Positions 29,442 through 41,306 of a stretch of 64,000 bases of DNA are shown here, in pieces. Position 1 is the stretch's first letter. Every line of letters begins with the position of its first letter. Made by a program: the position numbers and the translations under genes. Source of the DNA: Euphorbia lathyris (Eukaryota; Streptophyta; Magnoliopsida; Malpighiales; Euphorbiaceae); contig NC_088911.1 in the NCBI RefSeq assembly GCF_963576675.1, positions 83,915,256 through 83,979,255 on the forward strand. The letters are read 5' to 3'. The notes beneath the pieces were generated by a model, which searched no databases, had not been told where the DNA came from, and saw only the letters and a list, made by a program, of their open reading frames with translations.

Positions 29442-32400
29442 CTAACCCCCACCACGTCCCTCTAAATGGAGTGAAGAAAGAAACGCCGGAGGAGAAGAAT
29501 AGGTAGTGATCCCCCCCATCTCTTCATGACCAGCAGCCGCCAGACGATCCGCCACCCGGTTCTGCTCTCTAAAGACATGGCTGAAACTGATGGAAACAAA
29601 GGAAGAGCAGACTCTCTTAATACCTTTAATCAAATTTTGGCTATTTAAGCAAATAGCGTTATTGTTGGAGATCATTTTGATAGCCTCTTGATTGTCAGAT
29701 TCCACAAGCAGTTTTTCCACACCCAGTCTCTTAACAAGACTAAGGCCAGAAAAAATGCCCCAAAGCTCAGCTGAAAAGGATGAACCCAAGCCAAGATTTT
29801 GAGCAAACCCAGACAACCAAGCACCCCCATCATCTCTCAAGACTCCACCCGCAACAATTTTACCATCAACTAGGCAAGAACCATCAGTATTAAGTTTCAC
29901 CACTCCTTCCCTAGGTCTTTTCCAGCAAAGGAGGTGGAAAGCCCTTCTCTAGGTATATCTAGCAAGAGAATCCTCTTTGAAGCTATCAATAATATAATAT
30001 AATTTCTTGGCGAAGAACTCAACCAAGTTAGGGATAATAACCGTTTCTGCTCCAAAGAGCTCCTTATTTCTCCAATTCCACATCTGGTGGCAGATAATTG
30101 CAAAGAAGATCTCACCACGCTCCAGGTTAGCCAATAACTTCCCTCTAACACCATCAACAAACCAGTCAAGATTGGAGTGGGAAAAGAAAGCAGCACACAT
30201 GTGGTTAGGGAGAACTTTCCTCCACACCTCTTTACTTCTAGTACAATCTCTAAGAGCATGGCAAATGGTTTCCTTATGCCCTCTGCATCTACTACAATCA
30301 CCAGACTCCACCAGATGGCGCCTTTTCCTATCTGAATTAGTTAGCAATCTATCTTTAATACCAAGCCACAAGAAGCTTCTAATTCTGTAAGGAACTTTAA
30401 GGGCCCATATAATCTTCCAAATATCAGAGTGAGGACCCTCATCATTGTGGCTAAAGGCCTCAAAGGCAGATTTATAGGTATAGGCTCCATTGTTAGTCAA
30501 AGCCCAACAATGAGAATCCCTATCCTCCTCCTTGCTGCTAATCTCCACACCTCTAAATCTCAGAAGAGTATCCAAACTGAAAAAGGATTCAAACTTTGAC
30601 CAAATCCAATCTCCTTCAGAATCCACCACATCAGCAATCTTCTAGTGGCGAATATTAACAGGGGACGGGGAATTGCAAACCTCTAATAAAGAATTGTCAC
30701 CAATCCACTTGTCATTCCAGAAGCTGATAGACTTACCATTACCCACAGCCTAACCAATCCTAGAACAGAATTCTGAGAAAACAGAACTGAGGCCTTTCCA
30801 GAGAAAAGAACAATTTAAAACTTTTTCTTTTGGACCTCCAAAAATCCTATCTTTTCTATACATTCCGCATAATAAGCGAACCCAAAGAGAAGAAGGAAGT
30901 TGCCACATCCTCCAAAGAAGTTTCATTAATAACACTTTGTTATTATCTTTAGCTTGCCTTATCCCCAGGCCCCCTATGTTTTTAGGTTTACAAACCTCCC
31001 TCTAAGGAACAAGATGGATTTTCTTACTCCCTTCAGAGTTCCCCCAGAGAAACCGTCGATTAATTTTATCTAGATCATTAAGGACAGGCTCAGGCAGTCT
31101 ACACGCTTGCATAATATGGTTAGGAACCGCGCAATTGACTGATTGAATAAGAGTTAGACGGCCAGCAAGAGACAAAGTTTTAGCTTTCCAACTTGCACAC
31201 TTACTAGAAGTTTTATCAAGAGTCTCTTTAAATGAAGCTTTGGAAACTCTATCACTATGGAGGGGGACCCCAAGATACTTACCCAAAGAATTGGTTAAAG
31301 GAATACCAGAAATAACGCTCAACTCTTTGCAAGTACTCTTACTCATATTTTTAGAGCACAACATCCTGGATTTTTGGATATTGAGCTTTTGACCAGAAGC
31401 AGCACAGAAACAGTTAATGATGTTCATAACCACACCAATTTGCTCCCCATTCCCTTCCACAAAGATCATGACATCATCAGCAAAGAATAAGTGAGTAATA
31501 GCGGGACAGAATCTATTGATGGACACCGGATGAAAAGTCCCATTATCAACTGCCTCTTGAATTAGGTGAGTCAACCTTTCCATAGCGATAACAAAAAGAA
31601 AAGGGCTCATAGGATCACATTGACGGATACCCCAGGAAAGAGAGAACTCCTCCGACATATCACCATTGATCAAAACCTGAAAAGTAGGAGAAGAAATGCA
31701 TACCTCAATTAGGCTCCTCCAACTATCCGGGATACCTGCTCTCTTTAGACTATCTAGCAAAAAACTCCAGTTAAGGCGATCATAAGCTTTTTCCAAATCC
31801 AGCTTAAGAGCCACAATACCCCTTTTACCCTTTTTGATTTTCATAGAGTGAACCATCTCCTGGGCTATAACCACATTATCCATCATTTGTCTACTAGGAA
31901 CAAAACTGCCTTGGTTCTGACTAACAATATCTGGAAGAATGCAACGGAGTCTATCCGCCACCATTTTGGTAATAGCTTTATATAACACATTACAAAGACT
32001 AATAGGCCTCATTTGTAAGAAAGAAGAAGGACTATCCACTTTCGGAATCAGAACCAGAAGGGTTTTATTAACAAGCCTAATATCCTCAGGATTCCTAAAT
32101 ACACCTTCAATAAACTTATAGATACCTTCCCTCACAGTCTCCCAATGTTTATGATAAAAACCAGTAGGGATGCCATCAATCCCAGGAGCTTTAGTGGCTC
32201 CCATACTAAAGACCGCCTGATCAATCTCATCTTTTTCAAAAGGGTGGAAAGCTTTCAGAAACATATCCTCCCCCATCCTGGAGAACGTGGTATTAGACAG
32301 GGCTTTATCCAGATCCACATTCTCTTCTTTGAATAAATCTTTATAAAAAGTAAGGGCCAAGTGACGAATATCTTCATCTTTATAGACCCAATCACCATTT

Positions 32401-33547
32401 AGATCTTTAATAGCATCAATCCTATTTCTCTGCCTTCTGATAATAGTAGAAAGATGGAAAAACCTGGTATTGCGATCCCCATCTTTAATCCAAGCTTTTC
32501 TAGCCTTATGAAACCAGAGTAACTCTTCCTACCTAAGCACAGCTTCCAGCTCCTTCTGAAGAGTTCTAAGAAGACCATCCAAACTATGATCAAATCTAGC
32601 CTCCAAACTACGATGAATGCCCTCAATTCTACTTAATAATTTGTTCTTTCTCCTAATAATATGACCAAAGGCATTCTTATTCCACCCCAGAACATTCTTT
32701 CTAAAGCCCTCAGCTGCTTGTAAGACATTAGAATGAGGTTTCCAATTCTCTTTAACAAAGTTTTTAAATTCAGGATGAGATTCCCAAGCCACCTGATACC
32801 TAAAAGGTCTATTCCCTCTAGACCGATGGCCTCGCACCAGCCTAACTAAGATAGGACAGTGATCCGAGTGTCTGAAGGGGAGATTTAAAACAGACACTTC
32901 AGGAAGCCTTGCTTGAGCCGACACGTTAGCATAAACTTTGTCAAGACGAACAAAAGTACTATTTCGCTTCCAAGTAAACTTATGACCAGCAGCCCCTAGA
33001 TCAAAAAGCCCACACAAATCCATACTTTGCTTATGATTGAGGCAACGATTAACATAGTGATTAACACCCCCTCACTGATCACGCATAAGGGCAATATCAT
33101 TAAAATCTCCAGCCACAAACCAAGACTCTGTCATTCTTACACTCATAGAATAAAGAACCTCCCAAAGCCGTTTCCGATTAGCCAGGATAGGATCATCATA
33201 AACAAAGGTAATAAAGAAAGGATTATTACCAGGAAAAATAACACTTTACTATGAATAAACTGTTTATCCATACTAACAATATCAAAATGAATTCGATCTG
33301 GCTTCCAAAAAAGCCAAATCCCTCCAGCCCGGCCAGTAGCCTCCGATCTAACACAACTCCAGTTCCTAAACTTTTTAACCACCTCATCTGCTTTAACTCC
33401 ACTAATCTTAGTTTCCATTAAAACAAAACAAGAAGGGTTAAACTGTTTAATTAAATCTTTAATATGGATGCAGATAGCCTTGCTTGCCGCTCCTCTAACA
33501 TTCCAAACCAACAAATCCATAGAAAGGAAGACTACTGACCCCACCAA
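29442..33547 (-). pseudogene. LINE ORF2: endonuclease, RT, RNase H (broken)
   Basis: From the right, MDLLVWNVRGAASKAICIHI with CFVLMETKISG (APE-type endonuclease start) lies in 33143-33511. A frameshift separates it from the second endonuclease part (33023-32529: DLCGLFDLGAAGHKFTWKRN, RHSDHCPILVRL). The RT at 32360-31002 has MRPISLCNVLYKAITKMVAD, GSFVPSRQMMDNVVIAQEM, LDLEKAYDRLNWSFL and the active site FADDVMIFVEG. The zf-RVT part (30629-29949) has WKIIWALKVPYRIRSFLWLG with a C-x-x-C-x-x-x-x-x-x-x-H type cluster. RNase H (29903-29442) has VKLNTDGSCLVDG, FSAELWGI and VESDNQEAI. From 33023 onwards the parts share one frame, cut by at least four stops (near 32529, 31002, 30750 and 29949). Confidence 0.88.
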
Positions 33548-33551
33548 AACC

Positions 33552-35318
33552 CTAAACCAGGTATTTATTAGGGGCTCCTAAGAGCCTTGCAGAGGTACTA
33601 ATAGGCCCCCTTTTATCCGATAAGTCCATAGAACTCTGGATACTTTTTTGCTTACCCTTAGGCTTTTTCATACTAATTTTATTTACACCCATTGCCTTCC
33701 CAACACTAGGCTCAACACAGGATTTAGGGATACTAACATCTTTATGCTTCTCTTTCACATGTGAAGCATGAGTTTGGGATCCATTCTGGCCTTCACCTTT
33801 GGAAACAAAGAGAGGATTAATAGTCTCAACCACATTATTTGTTGGCTCAACAGATTCTAAACCTGGCATACTTTGCTCAATGTGTTCGTCTGACTGGTCA
33901 GATTCTTGAGCCTCCACACAATTCAGAGCCCCAAATCTAGACCCTGAAGTAATGACTGAGTCTACCCCAAAACCTTTATTATTTAATGGGCTAATCTTCT
34001 CTCTAACAGCAGGATTAAAAATAGAATGAGTCAGAGAAGTTTCGATATTGATGTGAGGAGGACGATTCTGAACAACCGATGGACGTGTCCTTCATCTACC
34101 TGACCTTTTAGCAACCATCCAGGGGCCAAAATTCCCCCCATCTCTTTGGAACCCTTCAACTCTTCCTTCCACAACCTCAATAACCTCCTTTAACTCCTTC
34201 TCCCTCTTAGGGCACCCCTCAAAAGTATGGCCATACATACCACATTCAAAACAAATATTATGTAATCCTTCATACTCAATAAAGTAAACCTTATTATGAA
34301 CACAAAATTTTGACAAAAGGGGTTTAGCCAGGTCAATATCAATACATACTCTTGCAAACTTTCCTCTAATAGCCCCTATGATAGTTTTATCCACATGGTG
34401 GACCTTGCCAACCAACCCACCTATCTTATTGAGAAAACTTTCATTCTAATATTCGATTGGAAGCCCTGGGAATCTCACCCATGTCAAAATTATGTTCACC
34501 GAGCAATCAAGTGGATTAAAATATGGAACCCATGGCGTTAAGGCCAGAACTTGATTAGAAATAATGTACGGACCCCCATTAACCACATCATTAAAATCCT
34601 CAGCCCTAGTAAATTTAATTACATAGTAGTCATTTTCCAAGTCAGTAATACTGACTTTCCCTTTTTTTGCCCACTGTGCCTGGATTCTTTGAGCGAAATA
34701 ATTAAAACTAATTTTTTTACCAAGCACAGTAACAATTAAAGAGAGCTTCCATTTAATCCTAAGAGCATGCTTCTCGGCCGAGGAAAGCCAGATCACTAGA
34801 CAAAGCGGATCATCTTGATCACCGTCCTCTTCGTCTGACTCAGAATAAACTTCTTCCGATTCCCCCATCAAAACTTCATCCATACAAGGCTCCTCCTCTA
34901 CCACCCCCATCACCGTATCTTTCCATGAAATTCTCCCTAATTCAATGTTAGAAGAAAATTTATTTGCCAACTCTCCAATAGGATTGAGAGATCCATTCAC
35001 ACCAATCCGATTATTGGAGGACACCGTATTCCCCTGAACATGACCACCACCAAAATGTCCAACCCTACCCGAATCCCCTTCACCCGTCAGGATTCGACCC
35101 GTGTTTGCAAACCCTATCGCGGAAGCCTCCGCCTTTACCAACTCCTCCTTACCCGCACCTTCCATTACCTCCTGAATCTCATCAGCGCATAACTCACTCT
35201 CCCCACCCGCAAAACCCTCAGCCGCGCCTCCTGCCTGCCGCTGTCCCCTGCCGCCATCATCGATCGACAGCCCCGCCCCCATTGCCACCATCGCTCGTAT
35301 CTCTCCCCTATTCACCAT
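33552..35318 (-). pseudogene. LINE ORF1: DUF4283/zinc-knuckle protein (broken)
   Basis: The frame from 35318 leftwards has an acidic, low-complexity start, then the DUF4283-like segment around WKLSLIVTVLGKKISFNYFA with VVNGGPYIISNQVLAL and WVRFPGLPIEY. An in-frame TAG follows at 34446. The same frame continues with CVHNKVYFIEYEGLHNICFE and the CCHC knuckle C-x2-C-x4-H-x4-C (CFECGMYGHTFEGC). A second stop lies at 34092, after which a polar tail runs to 33552. ORF1 of plant L1 elements binds RNA and acts as a chaperone. Two stops make this copy non-functional. Confidence 0.82.
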
Positions 35319-35559
35319 CGAATCACCCCGCCCCCAACCGACGATCTCCGCTTTCCCTCCTCCCCTATCTTTCCACCCTCCGCGTCGCCCACCCCGACAT
35401 CACCCAAGCCTTCTCCCCTCACCGCCCTAGCCGCCAGATCACCTTCTCCACCAGCCGCCTCCCCCCTTTCCCTAGATCTATCCCTCACCCTTTTCACCAT
35501 AAACCCTAGCAGAGAGAGAGAGAGAGAAATATTAAAACTTTTTATTGTCTCTCTAATTT

Positions 35560-36060
35560 CAGTTTATGCCACTTTTTTTTCTTTTATGTTTCTGGATGTA
35601 GAAACAATGATAAAAATTTTATTACTTGTTTTTCAAAACTTTATAGCCAGAAGTTTTATTAGAGGCATTTTGCCTTTTATTTATTTATTTAATTGTTCTT
35701 TAGCATATTTTTAGACGGAGATTTGATATATGGACTAAACAATTTAACGGAATTAAAACTGAGGGATCATAATGCACATACATCTCCCTCTCCGCAGTTA
35801 ATCTCTTCAACTCGCCATTGACCCGCCGTCTCCCTCACAATAAAAATTAGAATTCTCTTATTATTTTTATTTTTATTTACTAATGGTTAGAAACCGAAAT
35901 AAAAGGTTAACCGACCGAAATAATTGGTTAACCGATTAGTGGTTAACCGAATTTAATGGACTAGTGTATGGTTAGTGTTTTTAAAAAACCGATTAAATTG
36001 TTAACCGACCGAATTGACCTTAATGGACTGGTTAACCGACCACATGTACTCCTAGCTAGA
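35560..36060. repeat. Right part of the AACCG-rich element
   Basis: Continuation, beyond the LINE, of the element that starts near 29006. It contains repeated GGTTAACCGA words between 35885 and 36045 and ends near ATGTACTCC. Confidence 0.4.
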
Positions 36061-36447
36061 GTGATACAATTGTCAAAAACAAAGTAAGCATAGCCTAACC
36101 CCTGAAGTTTTTGTTTAGTAAACTTTTAAAAGAAACTTTTCCTAAAAGAACTTCAATGTCTTTGAGAGCACGTGCTAGAGGGATACAATTGTCAATTTAA
36201 GACAAAATGATAAAGGGTTGATCGAATTGCAATTTGGTCCAACATCGAATTAGATGTATGAATTTGAAGTTTTTGTTTAGTAAACTTTTAAAAGAACTTT
36301 TCCTAAAAAAAAAAGGGAACTTTCTTTTTTATATTTTCCTCATGCACTCCACTTTTAGTGGTTTATCTTCGTTAGTGTCCTGTTCACATAGAATTTCTTG
36401 AAGCGAACCTCAGCTTTTCGAGGAGAAATATCTCGAGGGAAACTAAG
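36061..36447. repeat. Local direct duplication (about 160 bp apart)
   Basis: GAAGTTTTTGTTTAGTAAAC followed by TTTTAAAAGAA and CTTTTCCTAAAA occurs at about 36100-36151 and 36263-36310. The phrase CTTTGAGAGCACGTGCTAGA near 36159 repeats one found just left of the AACCG-rich element at 28990. The second match suggests duplicated target or segmental copying around that element. Confidence 0.5.
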
Positions 36448-36785
36448 GTCTTATTTGGATGGAGTGTAACTAAAGTAAGATGAAGTAAGTGAAGTGTATA
36501 AAATAACTTGTTGTGTTTGGATGGAAGGTATGACAAGCGATGGTTTAATAATGTAATTATATATAAAATTACTCTTATATTTTTTCATTTGGATAAATAA
36601 AATAAAAGGCAAAGGGTAGTTTTTGAAGAAAAAGATTCTTCTCCAATTTGGGATGTAAGAAAAATTACCTAAAATTCACCATCACTTACTATGCTCTTCA
36701 ATTACACATCAAAATAAACAAGGTTAGTTAATTACACTTACCCTCACCTACCTTCAAATACCATCATCCAAACAATCCATAAGAT
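36448..36785. mobile_element. Possible MITE, about 340 bp
   Basis: Imperfect inverted ends are visible: TCTTATTTGGATGGAGTGTA at about 36451 against CTTATGGATTGTTTGGATGA read from 36783 on the other strand. Inner GTGTAATTAAC and GTAACTAAAG-like partners add support. The flanking sequence (AAATATCTCGAGGGAAACT left, AAATATCTCCAGGGAAATTA right) is similar on both sides. No exact target-site duplication could be fixed. Confidence 0.4.
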
Positions 36786-38058
36786 AAATATCTCCAGGGA
36801 AATTAGAGGATACTTTCTAGAGTAAACTTGAGATGAAACCTATTTCCTAGAGTAAATCTGGGAGAGTGAACCTCAACTTCCCAGAGTGAACCTCAGTGAA
36901 ATCTACTACCTGGAGTGAAACTCAGGGGAGACTTTAGGTAAACCTAATGGGAGGCAGAAGGCTATTTAATATTTTTGACGTGTGTTTTGTGAGCGAATTT
37001 AAAAGTAGGAAAGTTAAAAAATATTAGAGTCAATCCATAATGGAGATCATGGAAACCAAATGGTGGAGCAGTTACTCAAGACGTGATCTGAAGGTGGAGA
37101 ACGTGACTTACTGGAAGGAACTTTACCTCCAACATCTATAAAAGTCAGAAATCACTATAAAACAAACAACTCAACACACACTTAAGCAAAACTTTAATAA
37201 ATTCTTTTTATACTTCATCATTTTTAGATTTTCCAATTATTCCTTTAGTTTTAATTTTCAAAGTTCAAGTTCATTCAAGTTTTCAGTACAATTTTATTTT
37301 GTTTGTTTTTCAACCATTTCTGTAAGGTCGATATCGTTTTGATAATAGAATCCTTAATTTTTTTTTATTTCTTACAATCATTTGTTACTCAGAAATGTCA
37401 GAAAGCGCACTCAGATCAATTTTAAAAGTTGAGAACACAATAATTCTCTTCCACGCCCACATTTCCCAAAAAAGAGCCAAACAAAAATTAGTAGACTTGT
37501 TGGGATAAAATCACAATGCCACTAAAGAAAACTGATAAGAACAACAAAGATCCTGTAGCCAGCTACGAAGAGGAAGAGGTCATGAAAACAAGAAATGTTC
37601 CACACATAATGGTGAGACAAATTGAAAGGGAAAAGAATATTAGCCCCGGAAGATAATCATGGATCTCTGCAGAGATCCAAAATTCACCATTCTTGGAGAG
37701 ACATTTCAGTTCCATTGAAAAGATTCTGAAAGCTCTGAGGAGCAGCATGGATCAGAAGATGGATAAGATACTGTAGAAGTTGTCGCAGCCAGGGGTCATC
37801 AAAAGTGGAGGAAACCATGTTCCCAATGGCTTCCGAGAGTCTAATGAAGGTGTTGTGTGTCTAGTGCTGAGAAGTATCAAATTTCGACCTTAAGGGATGA
37901 GATCATCTTGCAGGTGACCGCTAATTCAGCAGGCCAAGAAAATTCTGGTAAGTCACATGTTCCTCAATATTTTGGAAACACCAATCCTACCTCCCGCAGA
38001 GCTTCATATCATGAGGAGACATGAGGCCATCATATCACTAAAGAGATATTGGGCAACT
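36786..38058 (+). other. Possible decayed LTR leader and gag region
   Basis: Repeated CTAGAGTGAACCTC/CTGGAGTGAAACTC phrases at 36820-36935 lead to TATAAAAGTC at about 37136. After an AT-rich leader, a polar, K/E-rich but stop-riddled stretch follows (37390-38040). The order suggests a degenerate LTR element cut on the right by the Gypsy LTR at 38059. No domain is clear, so this is weak inference. Confidence 0.3.
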
Positions 38059-38081
38059 TGTAACATCCCTAAAACCCTAAT

Positions 38082-38850
38082 ATATCGGCCGGTTTAGACT
38101 GATAATCGAAATAACCGAATAACACTTCAAATGAAAACCGAACCGAATTGAACCAAGTATTTCGATTCGGTTCGATTAAGCACTCGGTTTCATCATCTAT
38201 TAAATAAATTATTAATTATTTATTAGTTTATATTATATTATTATATTAAAATATATATATTAAAAATTCATGATGCTAGACTAAAAAAGCTTTCCTAATT
38301 CGCAATGTAGAATGTATAGATACTTAGTATTTGAATACTATTAAAAACTTAATAGATTATTATTAAAAAATTTAATAGATTAAGTACAATATTTTTGAAG
38401 GTATTTACTTACAATGCATTAATTGTGCAATGTACAATTGAATATATTATTCATAATATTTAAATCAAATGCCACTCAATTCTCAAAATATGTATTGACA
38501 ATAAAAATAAAATAAAATTATGCTTTCAGAAAAATAAAATTATAACCTTAAAATCCAAAATATATCAAATATGGTCTTAGCTAGAGAACTGAACAGTTGC
38601 TTTAAACAAATTGCTTGCCTTAAGACTCTTAATAATTAAATAATTAATAATAGATAACTAATAATTAATTCTAATTTCGGTCGGTTTGGTTAATTCGGTT
38701 ATTTTATCACAAAAACTGAACCGATCAAAATTACCGAAATATTAGAAAAAAATAAAACTAAAATCGAACCTAATAGATCGGAAAACTGAACCGAAAAATG
38801 GAAATATATCGGTTCGGTTGGTTATTTCGCTCCGGTTCGGCTTTTGAACA
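38082..38850. mobile_element. AACCG-rich MITE (hAT-like) in the Gypsy LTR
   Basis: Flanks ACCCTAAT (38074-38081) and CCCCTAAT (38851-38858) match at 7 of 8 positions. Removing the insert joins TGTAACATCCCTAAAACCCT with AATCTCATTTTC, as expected for an uninterrupted LTR start. The right end reads GTGTTCAAAAGCCGAACC on the minus strand, and both halves are rich in AACCGAA and TTCGGTT. The left inverted end looks eroded. Confidence 0.55.
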
Positions 38851-39590
38851 CCCCTAATCTCATTTTCATTAGAAGTTTCATATGAATAATGCGATTAACA
38901 TATGATTAGTAGGCGATTAATACGTTATTAAGATGTAACGATTGGTTAATGAGAGTTAATTAAGTTAAAACCTAAATGAATGAACAAATATGACCTTAAT
39001 TAATTAAAGTAGACTTATGGAGGATTGGAATTGCAATTTATGAGCAAGCACCTTATTAAGCACGAGGTGTCACACATGAGTAAGACAAACCATACCACTT
39101 TACTTTAAAATGGTGTACAATACTTAATTCTTATCATTTTAGCCTAAATTTTCGAAGAGAGGTACTCAAAACCTTAATATTTCATATCCTAAAACCCTCC
39201 AAATAAAACTCTTCCATTTTCTACCATTTTCAAGGCAAACAAGTGAAGTTAGGAAACACAGTAGGTGAAAGACACCAATTGAAGGGTAGTAGGCTGTCTT
39301 AACATCTTATTTTATGGGTTTGGGATTCTTAAATCCCCAAGTACGATGATAAGATTTGTTATGGATGAGTTATGATTGATTTTATTGACTTTTGGTGTTG
39401 TTTAAATTAGTTATATGTTGTCTAATTGAAAGGTATATATCAAGTGTCCTAAATAGAAATATATGAGACTGTTTTCAGTCATCTTGTAGCATATTGTAAA
39501 TCTTGATAGAGTTCGAATTTGGAAAAACATAAAGAACAAAATATTTGCATATATATACTAACTAACTATAGTAAAATATGATACTTTAAT

Positions 39591-40089
39591 GTGTTAATTA
39601 CAAATAACTATCCTGTGGTTTGGCCGATTTACAGACCTTTACCTGTGGTATCTTTTTTCTTTTTTGCAAACGCAACCATGTGGTTTGCAAAATTTTGCAT
39701 TTGAGTTTACTTTATCAGAATTTGGCCGATAACGACTTCGAGATGAAAATTTTCAAAAGTTAAATGATATTTTAAACAACTTTAATTCTTGAACTTTTTA
39801 GGTTTGAGGTCATTTAGGTGGTGTTTTTTTTATGAGAGAGAAAGATAATATTTAGAGAGAGAAAACTCTAAAAATGAAGATTTTGAAAAATTAAGAATAT
39901 GATTCCATAGTAAATATGATACTAAACAAGTTTAATTCTTGAAAATTTTCATTTTGAGGTTGTTATCGGCCAAATTTGGCAAAGTAAAAAAAAATATGTA
40001 AAATTTTGCAACCACAAGATTGTGTTTGAAAAAAAAAATACCACATGTGCAAATCGGCCAAACCACAGGGTAGTTATTTATAATTAACC
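39591..40089. mobile_element. Mutator-like MITE, 499 bp
   Basis: A 10-bp direct repeat ATACTTTAAT (39581-39590 and 40090-40099) flanks inverted ends containing TTAATTACAAATAACT and TTAATTATAAATAACT. These continue through CTGTGGTTTGGCCGATTT for about 40 bp and then a more diverged inner part (GTGGTTGCAAAATTTT-like). A long TIR with a 9-10-bp TSD fits a MULE. It shares the TGTGGTTTGCAAA theme with the element at 15338. Confidence 0.85.
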
Positions 40090-40099
40090 ATACTTTAAT

Positions 40100-41306
40100 T
40101 CAATATATAGATGAAGCTAAGTTTGCTAGAACTTGACTGCCTTGAAATTGAATGTCATGTGAGACAACCATGTTGATATGACATTTTAAGGACTTTAGGG
40201 TTAGAATTTGGGAAAGTGTATTCATACAACATTGTTACTAACTACTTTAAGTTTATTCCTATAAAAGGATTTGGAAATACATTATGTTGATTGTGAGATA
40301 GGTTGAGTGTATTATGGTAGATGCAAAGCTAGGTAGTCTATTTCTTGGCTGGAAACAAGACAAAATCATTTTGCATGCCATACATTGTGTAAAAGTGATA
40401 TTAATGTGAATTTTGGATATGTTATACCGATATATGTCTAGTTTCAGTAAGTTTAAGAAACATGGAATTTGGATTAGTATAGAGAGAGTTAAGGCAGAAT
40501 GTGTGTAAGTAGGTCATGTGAGGGTATAAGACAAAAGAAATAGATTGCAAGAACATTGTGGAGTTAGTGTCTTGTGAATATTATATAGCAGCATTAGTTT
40601 ATATTTTTATTAAGTTTTCATTGAGAATAATTATATAAATGTTATGTGACATTAGGAGGATAATGTGCAATTGAACACACACTCGATCGTGTAGAATAGA
40701 TCAAGTCAAGTGCAACGGTACATATGGCTTATATATGTGTAAAAATGTATTGTGGCCTGTGACTTGTTGAGTGTGGGATGTGTTTGAATCTGATGTGAAT
40801 AATGTTTTGAATGTTTATGATAGATACTAAAGTTATATGATTGGGTAAGTTGGGCAATGTTATGAGCTAAAGTGTGGCATGTTGAGTCTTGTGCACACAC
40901 TTGAACAGAATAATGGTCATATAAGAAAAGAATACGAGCTTACTTAGATGGATACAGTATGTGAAATAGTTTTGGTTGAGAGTGCTATCCGAATTTAGTG
41001 AGCCAAAAGAACATGTGTTAAGTTATACCTGTAGCAGACTACGTGAGTTGAGTTTAACTCATTCGTAACACAGATGATTGTATTCCGAATTTAGTGAGCC
41101 GGGATACAAATTGGACTCGATGACCATTTTACATATGTTATCTAAGTATAACATGACCCGTAATTAATAAAACAATGCTTATTATAATAAGTGAAGCAAA
41201 TGACTAACTTTGTATTGAGAATGCTCAAAAGTGCTATTACGATAATGATGATATGTTTGTACTTGTGATGTTTAAATTACTTTTATATACATATATGTGT
41301 AATATG
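40100..41306. other. Gypsy LTR sequence, no gene
   Basis: Continuation of the split 5' LTR. GAATTTAGTGAGCC occurs twice (about 40991 and 41094), and there is a run of AT-rich sequence. No coding frame of note. Confidence 0.5.

Larger units (their letters stand above)
29374..35541 (-). mobile_element. L1-type LINE, near full length (6.2 kb)
   Basis: An 18-bp target-site duplication TTATTGTCTCTCTAATTT lies at 29356-29373 and 35542-35559, with the T-run at 29371-29381 as the poly(A) tail read on the minus strand. The 5' end (35541) starts with AAAGTTTTAATATTT and a (GA)n/(CT)n tract at about 35511-35527. Order on the minus strand is 5' UTR, ORF1 with zinc knuckle, ORF2 endonuclease, reverse transcriptase, zinc-binding RT-associated domain and RNase H. 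This is the layout of plant L1 LINEs with RNase H. Stops and a frameshift in both ORFs make it inactive. Confidence 0.9.

Noticed and set aside
32145..32336. Plus-strand short frames in the LINE
   Set aside because: Antisense shadows of the RT frame.
35105..35509. Proline-rich 134-codon frame on the plus strand
   Set aside because: Antisense to the acidic, G-rich start of LINE ORF1 on the minus strand; the composition explains it.
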